Below are positions 58,601-64,000 of a stretch of DNA of 64,000 nt, piece after piece. Numbering within the stretch: the first letter of the stretch is position 1; each line of letters opens with the position of its first letter. The stretch lies in NCBI RefSeq assembly GCF_921293095.1, contig NC_060251.1:59847585-59911584 (forward strand). The letters run 5' to 3'. Origin of the DNA: Ischnura elegans (taxonomy: Eukaryota > Arthropoda > Insecta > Odonata > Coenagrionidae). A program made the translations under genes and the position numbers. A model generated the notes under the pieces. That model was not told where the DNA came from, ran no database searches, and saw only the letters and a list, made by a program, of their open reading frames with translations.

Positions 58601-59013
58601 CAAATCCCAACACTTATAGAAAGAACTGCCATGCCATTATGTATGCTCTCCCCTCCTGAGGAAATCAACTGGCTTTTCAGCTACCACACCTTTGAGTGAT
58701 GCATGGTGAAGGACTGAAAGTAATGTATTATTGGGGCATTTGAGTGATCATGCTTCTCATTGTTTGTAATGCTCTGCCATTGGACTTGAATTCTGGTTAT
58801 TCATGGAGTGACACTCATTTCGTTTCATTGGGATCGATAATTTGAAGGCTAATGTGGCATTCTTGTTTTGTGAACTAAGCATCTTTTCAATATCTTTCAG
58901 ACACATCCCAGTCAGACTGCATTCTTGTCAAGTGTAGACCTGCACACCCATTGTTCATATCAGCGTATGATGCCAGAGGCTGTTGCTGTTGTTTGTGCTC
59001 CCCGATACAATGA
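46522..59013 (+). CDS. STAMBP: AMSH/STAMBP deubiquitinase, C-terminus beyond window
   Basis: Endosomal JAMM-family zinc protease that trims K63-linked ubiquitin from ESCRT-0 cargo, binding STAM and ESCRT-III (family knowledge). Exons are 46522-46655, 46758-46856, 47049-47217, 50164-50346, 53331-53482, 54830-55055, 56677-56814 and 58901-59013. All have AG/GT borders and compatible phases, giving 404 codons. Order of parts: MIT/USP8-dimer region (about residues 10-130), charged coiled coil (135-175), STAM-binding motif (PSVDRSTKP, about 257-265), and JAMM domain from about 285. JAMM residues E312, H367, H369 and D380 show the human spacing (55, 2 and 11). The start ATG has A at -3 and G at +4. 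The C-terminal exon with the remaining Cys/His zinc ligands was not found before 64000. Confidence 0.93.
46758..46856 (+). CDS. STAMBP: AMSH exon 2 (MIT helix)
   Basis: Acceptor TTGCAG and donor GTAAGT, phase 2 on both sides. It encodes [20 protein letters not shown] and [13 protein letters not shown]. The A-x-x-Y-x-x-E-G-x-x-E-x-A-F-x-L-Y pattern is the conserved helical hairpin of AMSH and USP8 N-termini. Confidence 0.93.
47049..47217 (+). CDS. STAMBP: AMSH exon 3 (MIT end, helix)
   Basis: Acceptor TTTTAG and donor GTATGG, entering in phase 2 and ending in phase 0. It encodes [12 protein letters not shown], then a charged helix from [20 protein letters not shown] to [12 protein letters not shown]. 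This completes the MIT/USP8-dimer domain and begins the coiled coil. Confidence 0.92.
48663..49113. mobile_element. MITE with CAGGGTTTG ends (451 bp)
   Basis: The left end CAGGGTTTGTACGCATCTT and right end GTGTGCAAACCCTG are inverted. The left flank ends TAAGA. The right flank reads TAAGA only after removal of the element at 49116-49479, so a 5-bp duplication is possible. The interior is full of AAATGTCA...AAATTTT motifs, common in hAT-type MITEs of this sort. Confidence 0.7.
49116..49479. mobile_element. TA-flanked MITE (364 bp) abutting another MITE
   Basis: Starts CAGTCCGGCCGCCGAGAGTTG and ends CTCGCCGGCTGGACTG, with TA on each side (49114-49115 and 49480-49481). The inverted repeats extend to GTTGTTCG and its counterpart. 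A TA duplication points to the mariner/pogo group. GC content is clearly above the flanks. Confidence 0.8.
50164..50346 (+). CDS. STAMBP: AMSH exon 4 (coiled coil)
   Basis: Acceptor ATATCAG and donor GTGAGG, 61 whole codons. It is Glu/Arg-rich at first ([20 protein letters not shown]) and then [20 protein letters not shown]. Frame, phase and composition fit the linker coiled coil of AMSH. Sequence identity in this part of the family is low, so the assignment rests on its position. A short further exon between 47217 and 50164 cannot be excluded. Confidence 0.8.
50484..51222. mobile_element. piggyBac-like MITE (739 bp) in AMSH intron
   Basis: TTAA flanks both ends (50480-50483 and 51223-51226). 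Terminal inverted repeats are CCCTTTCGCGCCGAA on the left and CCGGCGCGAAAGGG on the right. A subterminal direct repeat, CGAATGCCACACCTGTGCGGC less its last base, occurs at about 50497 and 50538. An internal inverted repeat (AAATTTTAAACAAAATTCTA near 50796, complement near 50872-50900) forms a second hairpin. No coding capacity was found. Confidence 0.87.
51361..51740. repeat. Two-copy tandem repeat, 197 bp
   Basis: Copies start at 51361 and 51558 with TGCAGGTTTTAAAGTGTGGG and end near TTAAGATATTA. They are nearly identical, so the duplication is recent. The pogo-like MITE begins directly at the end of copy 2. Confidence 0.92.
51741..52322. mobile_element. pogo/Tigger-like MITE (582 bp)
   Basis: The left end CAGTGAAACCTCGATATAACG and the complement of the right end CAGTGGAACCTCGTTAAAGCG are inverted repeats of the pogo/Tigger type. 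TA dinucleotides flank both sides (51739-51740 and 52323-52324). It begins immediately after a two-copy tandem repeat. Confidence 0.85.
53331..53482 (+). CDS. STAMBP: AMSH exon 5 (linker, SBM-like motif)
   Basis: Acceptor TAATACAG and donor GTGAGT, phase 0 to phase 2. It encodes [20 protein letters not shown], then [16 protein letters not shown]. The VPDRTLKP segment resembles a STAM-binding motif but has Pro where the consensus PX(V/I)(D/N)RXXKP needs V/I. DDLLDPL could be a clathrin or adaptor motif. That is speculation. Confidence 0.82.
53537..53688. mobile_element. Short palindromic MITE (152 bp)
   Basis: The left arm TTCATGGTGAGGCAAAAAAA to TTTTATTTGCT is the complement of the right arm AGCAAATAAAAGTTTGTGG to CACCATGAA. 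The arms are about 50 bp with few mismatches and the spacer about 45 bp. It begins 54 bp after an AMSH exon. Confidence 0.85.
53957..54246. mobile_element. hAT-like MITE (290 bp) in AMSH intron
   Basis: Perfect 8-bp duplication TTCTGGTG at 53949-53956 and 54247-54254. The left terminus AAGTGGTGTAGCGAAG and the complement of the right, CAGTGACATAGCCACAG, are degenerate inverted repeats. An inner segment (GGACTCAAAAACAG) is shared with the candidate at 60920-61306. Confidence 0.88.
54830..55055 (+). CDS. STAMBP: AMSH exon 6 (STAM-binding motif, JAMM start)
   Basis: Acceptor TTTCTAG and donor GTGAGA, ending in phase 0. [13 protein letters not shown] matches the STAM SH3-binding consensus PX(V/I)(D/N)RXXKP exactly. 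The JAMM domain follows with [20 protein letters not shown] and [13 protein letters not shown]312 of VETCGIL is the catalytic glutamate. Confidence 0.95.
55468..55790. repeat. Diverged three-copy tandem repeat, about 110-130 bp
   Basis: Units starting near 55468, 55598 and 55709 share ATTTCACT(A/C)-(A/T)ATC-TCAT, then TTGACATA or TCGACAGA, then AAGATATTTTT. AT-rich and poorly conserved. Confidence 0.55.
56677..56814 (+). CDS. STAMBP: AMSH exon 7 (JAMM)
   Basis: I chose the acceptor TTAG at 56675-56676 over the one ending at 56688. Only the first adds HRDQ, restoring the length seen in human AMSH between GKL and the ITH segment. It encodes [20 protein letters not shown] and then DLITLGWIH, ending in phase 0 exactly after H367, the first zinc histidine. 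Confidence 0.92.
57580..57888. mobile_element. Second TTAA-type (piggyBac-like) MITE
   Basis: The right end CGCATTGAATGTG is followed by TTAA (57889-57892). The left end CACATTCAGCGTGG is its near complement, preceded by GTGA in place of TTAA. The interior is GC-richer than its surroundings and non-coding. The decayed left duplication lowers certainty. Confidence 0.6.
58901..59013 (+). CDS. STAMBP: AMSH exon 8 (JAMM zinc site)
   Basis: Acceptor TCTTTCAG and donor GTGAGT. It begins [20 protein letters not shown], giving the second zinc histidine H369, S377/S378 and D380 of the HxHPxx...SSxD motif, and then the AMSH-specific LHTHCSYQ. It ends with APRYNE in phase 2. The next exon should begin with the GFF(x)LT segment and is not seen downstream. 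Confidence 0.95.
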
Positions 59014-59221
59014 GTGAGTCATTTAATTTAATGTGTTTATTCCATAGGATAATACCTTCTCCGCTGGTATATCCCAGTTGACATGCATCAGAAATTCCAT
59101 GAGGGAAAACTTTCACCTGAGCTCCATAATGAACCCTCATGATTTTATTTTGTAACAATTTAATCCAGCAGAATTCTAACATACAAGTGAATTAAAAGTT
59201 ACTTATGTATTAATTAGTGAT

Positions 59222-59505
59222 GGGTCGGTTCGATTCCTCGATTCTTCGATTCCTCGATTCTTGACCAAGAACCGGAATCGAAAACGAGTACTTGCCAAAG
59301 TGAAAAATCGATTCCGATTCCAGTAGTTCTTCAAACCACAAATTTATATACGGCCGCGTTTCGAACAGTCATTCGAATTTTAGCGCCACGTAATCGTAAT
59401 AAGAAAACACATATCTTGGGATGTGCGAGTACTCGAAAATACGAATCGAGTCGAGTTGTTGGTACTCGAGCGTTTCGAGTAGCATTACGAATGTCGAGTC
59501 GAGTA
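59222..59505. repeat. TCGATTC/GAGTCGAG-rich repeat
   Basis: A TCGATTC-type unit is repeated four times at 59230-59262, and GTCGAGT or GTACTCGA motifs recur at 59427-59505. The start GTGATGGGTCGGTTCG resembles ends of known arthropod MITEs, but a matching right end was not identified. Confidence 0.5.
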
Positions 59506-60414
59506 GTTAAGGTTACAGAGCTTTCGTGGCTAGTAGGTCCAGCAATCTGCCGACAGGAAGTGCTATCATGAAACTCAAGTAATAATGCAGTTTTTAAAGC
59601 CGATAAGTCATTCTAATGCCTTGGCCTGGTAGTTTCAGCTTGCCGAATACATTAAATTTGTCGACGAGGGCGCCGAATACCTTTACGCCAGCCGCGGCGG
59701 CCGATCGTCTTCCTACCCGGCACGCACTGGTCCGAAATCGGAAAAAGCTGGAATGAAGCCCAAAATGACCTTTTTGGGGATAGAGACTTGAAACTTAGCG
59801 TAAATACTCATAAATTATTATCGGATATAGATTTATATGCCATTTTACATAAATACGACCCTTTAGTGAGATACTGTGGTCCAAACATGACCAATTTTTC
59901 AATGCCACGCTACATATCGTTTTTCCTCAAAAATCTTTGAATTTATCCAAGTGGTTTTGCGTTGATATGATTTATATGGAATAAAAAACGCAGTATTCCT
60001 TTAACCTGGTGCTTTGCCTATACCGTAGCCTACGTTATATACAAGGCCGTCCAACGTCGGGAAAAAGCTGGGACAGCGCACGTAGTTGAGTCTTCGGCCG
60101 GTAGAGGCGCTCTTTTGAGAACATGAATTACATGAGATCTTACGGGAAATAGCAACGGAACTGATGAAATTACGTTATTTTTATCTTAAGAGAGGCTCTA
60201 AATTCTTTCTAATACTTGTAAATCTACATAATACCCAGCAAGCCACCTTTAGGGTGTTTGGCAGGGGAAAATAATGAAGAATGAGAAAAAGCGAGGATAT
60301 TTATTTTAAGGAGGTCTCGAGAAAATTAGTCCTAAGGCGATTGATTTTGGACCCTATTGCAAAACATTTTTCGATGGAAATGATTACTCACTAACCAAAA
60401 CTTACCAAATATAC

Positions 60415-60530
60415 AAGAATTGCCATGAGAAAAAAATCTCCTGAACCGGGAATCGAACTGCGGTCATACCGCCATGCGCGTCTTTAGGGCAGGGTTGAGA
60501 CTCTTAACCGGTCGTGAAGGGGCCATAACT
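60415..60530 (-). repeat. tRNA-derived SINE-like fragment, antisense
   Basis: The minus strand has a B box (AGTTCGATTCCCGGTTCAGG) followed by TTTTTTTCTCATGGCAAT. It shares the phrases GATTCCCGGTTCAGG and TTTTCTCATGG with 61361-61440. The upstream part is consistent with a degenerate tRNA head. Confidence 0.6.
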
Positions 60531-60919
60531 AGGACTTTTGTCAGGGGGTGCAACGATCAGTTTGCCACTATCCCTCCCGTGATCCCCTTCTCTCTTCCAC
60601 CCCTAAAATATAATACCTCTGTAATCCATTTTTTTATTGTGCGTTAGTTGAAATTACTCGCCGTATGTATGCTGTGAAGAACTTTTATTAATATTAGTTT
60701 AAAATGATTTTTAATTATTTTGGCTAACTAATTTAATTATGAAAGTTAAATAACTTTTCTAATAAATGTTTCAAAATTTTCTGCTCCCCTCTCTGAAATC
60801 TTCGCCAGAGGCACACGCCCCCCTGCAACGCCCTAGCTCCAGTCTTGGGTTGCGGCTTCATTGAAGTCCTTTTTTCCCGCGTTGACATCCTTGACGAACC
60901 ACAAGGGTTTAAAATCTAG

Positions 60920-61306
60920 CAGTGACGGATATAGATCTGCACCAACTAGGTGGGGGGCCTATCTTCGTGAATTACTACACAACCAGGGGAATTTCCCCCT
61001 AGCCGAAGGGGGGTTCGGGGATTTTGAAAGTTAGGATTTTCCAGACTCAAAAACGGCTGTTTTAGACTAATTCATTGATAAAAAAGACACTATATTATGC
61101 AGGCGCAGTAGATCGTTTTACCAATGCCAAAGCGTTAAAATAGGCCCTATAAGGTTAAAAATAATTTGTATTTTGACTCGTTATAGTTGGTAAATTTGCC
61201 GGAAAATTTTGCTATCTGCTTTACGTCAAAGTACATATGAAAATTTCAATTTTTATCTATAGCGTACGACTCCTAAGCATCTCCCCTCCCCATGGATCCG
61301 CCACTC
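60920..61306. mobile_element. Degenerate hAT-like MITE nested in the 2.9-kb element
   Basis: The left end CAGTGACGGATATAG and right end CATGGATCCGCCACT resemble the CAGTGGCGGATCCAG family. Flanks AAATCTAG and TCATCTTG match at only 5 of 8 positions, so the target duplication is doubtful. Interior similarity to 53957-54246 supports the family call. Confidence 0.5.
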
Positions 61307-61360
61307 TCATCTTGTACCATGAGCCTCGGAACAATTGCCATGGGAATCAAAGAAAGTCTG

Positions 61361-61440
61361 CTCAGTGGCCTGGAAATCCAAGATCACAGCCTCGATTCCC
61401 GGTTCAGGGGAATATTTTCTCATGGGAAATTCATGGATAT
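61361..61440 (+). repeat. tRNA-derived SINE-like fragment
   Basis: Contains CCTCGATTCCCGGTTCAGG and TTTTCTCATGGGAAATTCATG, the same B-box and tail phrases as the antisense copy at 60415-60530. The A-box part is not clear. Confidence 0.5.
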
Positions 61441-61456
61441 ATCACCGCCGTTCACG

Positions 61457-61630
61457 CAATCTCACGTGGAGGGGAGGGGGGTCCTGGCAAGTATCACGTC
61501 ATTTTTTCCGCAAGAAACAGCGTACCTAGACCTAGGGGGTCGAACCGATTCTCACCCAATCTCACGTGGAGGGGAGGGGGGTCCTGGCAAGTATCACGTC
61601 ATTTTTTCTGCAAGAAACAGCGTAAAATTG
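61457..61630. repeat. 101-bp tandem duplication in the 2.9-kb element
   Basis: CAATCTCACGTGGAGGGGAG begins at 61457 and again at 61558. About 68 bp are nearly identical, through GCAAGTATCACGTCATTTTT and AAGAAACAGCGTA. It lies just upstream of the transposase-like remnant. Confidence 0.9.
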
Positions 61631-61708
61631 TAAGAAAACTGGGTGGAATTGAGCAAAACGTGTTCCTCTATTAAACTAGTTAAATTATATTTTTTGTGGG
61701 AATTTTCA

Positions 61709-62340
61709 CAGATGGCCAACGTTCATTCAGAAGACTATACCATTGCACGCCTTGTGACCCCATTTCGGCCTCTATTCCTTAGCTACGATTCTAGTCACAC
61801 CCTTGAGAACATGAGAAATCAGTTTCCTGACCGTAGACTGACATCTGACGGAGTAAACGTTTCCAGTGACTTCGTCAAGTTACTCTACCGACAGCACGAA
61901 AACAGTGAAAGCATGTCAAGAACTTGAATTTCAAAACTTTCTACCTCTCTGCGATAGAGTAAATGACTCTGAAGATTGCAAATCACTGTTGCTTATCAGG
62001 AAACTCAATGACATTTCTAAGGGCCATGAAACTCCTGCAACGCAACCGGAAGATCTTCTCGAGATATTAAGTAGACCTATTCCAGGTAAGGTTACTGAAA
62101 AAGTGTTCGTCGAGTGATTAATTATTTGATAGTTAATTAATTATTATTAACAAATTTCCCCAAGTGACCATCGCTTATATATTTGAAATATACATGAGAG
62201 AAGCTGCAGTAGCTTTCGTGGCGGGTTACCTAGTCCGAATCGCAGAGGAGAGAACTGAATGTATAGGGTGTCTGGAACCTCTCGCCGCATGTCAAAAAAG
62301 TGCTCCCTCACTGTTATTAGTGAATCATTTGAATAGATCA
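61709..62340 (+). pseudogene. Transposase-like remnant within the 60024-62923 element
   Basis: After a TTTTCACAG acceptor, a frame reads MANVHSEDYTIARLVTPFRP and FVKLLYRQHENSESM to a stop at 61925. A second frame overlaps it with ACQELEFQNFLPLCDRVND and EDLLEILSRPIPG, ending at a GTAAGG donor-like site. A later block (62168-62340) reads EAAVAFVAGYLVRIAEERTE, CIGCLEPLAACQKS and SLLLVNHLNRS. The AGYLVR...CxxC pattern resembles the C-terminal part of P/THAP9-type transposases (AGYIxRK, CxxC). Frame changes show decay. Family assignment is tentative. Confidence 0.45.
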
Positions 62341-63472
62341 TAGATAGATTGCTATCCTAGCAAAAACTTTACATATTTCTCAGTGTAAGCAGTGCGCAAA
62401 CTTGACAGCAAAATTTTATATTCGGGCAGTACTCTTTCTGCAACGCCAGCTACTTGAAGAGCAATTACTGACATTCATTTTACCAAGATTTCTGAAGGAA
62501 TTTGCTTGTAAGCAATGCACAAACCCGGTATTGCTTCGTGTAATATTACAAAAAAATTTTAGGCCACTTCTGGACAATTAGGCTAAAATGAAACGGACGC
62601 TGTAACATGGAAGAAGTAACAGCACCTGCGTTTAGGAAAATATCACTTTGTCGGAAATTCCTATAATTTTGAAAACATTATTCCGTGAAAAATACCAAAA
62701 AATAAAGGCCAAAATTAAATAAATATGGTAAATGTTAGCATAATCACGAAAAGAGAACTAATTTTGACAAAAATCGCGTCTGTTTCAAATGTTCGCCATT
62801 CATTCCCATACGAATTTTGTTCTCAAAACAGCGCCAGCGGCGACAACTGGAACTAACTCCAGACATGCTCATTCTGCCCGTTTACAGCTCACGTTGGACG
62901 GCCTTATGAATAACGTAGGCTACGCCTATACTTTCAATGACTTTTGAGGATTTTGGCTCTCATCTGTCTGCTTTTACAACGCAAAATGGCCGACCCGTTT
63001 TTCACGTGAAATTTGACATAATGTAGACATTATCTTTCGTTTACGAAAAATATAACTCGGAAAATTTGAATCACAATATAAAGTAGAGATTTATAAAGAG
63101 TACTAATTAGAAATATTGAAAAAAAGTTTGCGACGAAGGAAATAAGAGCGATTTTTCAATCGCGCGTCAAGGCTGAGCTACACGCCGCGGAACTCTGAGG
63201 CTCGGTAACTGAGGCCGATTTTTCAAGTTTTTCAAAACATTAGCCTTGAAAATCGTCATTTAAAGCATGAATAATCGTCTTCATTGACTTAAAACACTTA
63301 ACTGAGGATGTTAAAAAGGATTATGTATAGATCGAATGGACCATTTAGCGCATTACTCGAGTGAAAATACTAAGGATTGGATATTTTTCGGAACCATCCC
63401 AGATAACACGGCATTTGTATTACATCTGTATAACATCAATAATACACAAAAAATACGTGACCAAATACATAT

Positions 63473-63735
63473 GTATAAGATGGAATACGATCGTATTACA
63501 TCGGTATATTTCACGTAGAAGTGGTTCAAAAGTCCCTATGGATGTATGTATTCGTGCGTATTACAAATTGGAAATCTGAATACCCATACATGAATTATAC
63601 ATATGTATACAATGGAATACAATCGTATTACGTCTGTATATTTCACGTAAAAGTGGCTGAAAAGTCCCTCAGGATGTATGTATACATGCGTATTACAAAT
63701 TGGAAATCTGAATATCCTTACATGTAATATACATG
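63473..63735. repeat. Two-copy tandem repeat, 132 bp
   Basis: Copies begin at 63473 and 63605 (GTATAAGATGGAATACGATC and GTATACAATGGAATACAATC) and share TGTATATTTCACGTA and ATTACAAATTGGAAATCTGA. Open frames exist on both strands but reflect the repeat, not a gene. Confidence 0.88.
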
Positions 63736-64000
63736 TGTATCTGCAGGCCCTCGTACACGAATTATACATATTGATTTTCTGACCCACATCCGCTTAATAT
63801 CAATACGGATCAAACAGATGAATAAACATAAGGAAACCAGAACATACAGATAATAAAACATTTATTCAAAGAGAAAAATAAAATAATACACACAAATAAC
63901 AAGTGTGGCCATGAATATTGCTAACAAGCATTAAGGGCCAGCAAACAGTAGGTGAAACTTAGTTTAAAAAAATGGCACAAAGATAAATCAAGTACAAACA

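Larger units (their letters stand above)
55056..58900 (+). other. AMSH introns around exon 7
   Basis: The two introns 55056-56676 and 56815-58900 flank exon 7 (56677-56814), which is annotated separately. They hold a diverged tandem repeat, a repeat-like ATCGAAACCGGTCGC phrase near 56290 and a TTAA-type MITE (57580-57888). The rest shows nothing I can name. Confidence 0.65.
60024..62923. mobile_element. DNA transposon, 2.9 kb, 8-bp target duplication
   Basis: GCCTATAC flanks the element perfectly at 60016-60023 and 62924-62931. The ends are inverted: CGTAGCCTACGTTAT on the left, and the complement on the right, with ACGTTGGACGGCCTT matching the left AAGGCCGTCCAACGT. Resemblance continues inward (GGCGC-TTTTGAGAACA). 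An 8-bp duplication with a plus-strand transposase-like fragment inside suggests the P or hAT superfamily. The termini do not start with the hAT CAG, so P-like is favoured as inference. The interior has itself been hit by SINE and MITE insertions. Confidence 0.75.
59014..64000 (+). other. AMSH final visible intron (open-ended)
   Basis: Starts at a GTGAGT donor. No sequence corresponding to the AMSH C-terminal GFF(x)LT...HPHxKDPPL region was recognised on the plus strand up to 64000. The stretch is dominated by the 2.9-kb element and repeats. Confidence 0.65.

Noticed and set aside
61237..61674. 145-codon plus-strand open frame
   Set aside because: It is produced by the 101-bp tandem duplication and SINE sequence. 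Repeated peptide WRGGGSWQVSRHFF reflects the repeat.
63336..63787. Small open frames on both strands
   Set aside because: They mirror the 132-bp tandem repeat (repeated ITNWKSEYPYM-type peptide) and lack gene context.

Overview
This is eukaryotic, intron-rich, AT-rich DNA packed with transposon debris. Two plus-strand animal genes identify it as arthropod, most probably insect. The first is a Dally-like (GPC4/6-type) glypican. The second is the ubiquitin protease AMSH/STAMBP. I cannot place the species more closely.

Layout. Bases 1-3937 precede the first recognised glypican exon, and the signal-peptide exon was not found. Nine glypican exons follow between 3938 and 40940. All GT-AG junctions keep frame, and the gene ends with a stop, heparan-sulfate attachment repeats and a hydrophobic GPI-type tail. 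AMSH starts at 46522 (MIT domain). Eight exons carry it through the JAMM active site to 59013, and the C-terminal exon lies beyond the window.

The main accessory region is the 24.5-kb glypican intron 8566-33041. It holds the remains of a THAP-domain transposase-like gene (19991-27811). Into the second exon of that gene a complete PIF/Harbinger transposon (20452-26071, 3-bp target duplication TAT) has inserted. I could splice both Harbinger proteins into uninterrupted reading frames. One is a 266-residue Myb/SANT-like protein (plus strand, 8 exons). The other is a 369-residue HARBI1-type DDE nuclease (minus strand, 6 exons, D162/D240/E277). The insertion splits the THAP gene exactly at its conserved AVPxxx motif.

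Other mobile DNA is dated or nested by target duplications. There are hAT-like MITEs with 8-bp duplications (31469, 33532, 34209, 53957), a TTAA-flanked piggyBac-like MITE (50484-51222), TA-flanked mariner/pogo-like MITEs (49116, 51741), and foldback elements (44186, 53537, 15009). There is also a 2.9-kb element with an 8-bp duplication (60024-62923) holding a broken transposase-like reading frame, plus several LINE 3' fragments, tRNA-derived SINE pieces and many local tandem repeats. No CRISPR, rRNA or functional tRNA gene was seen.
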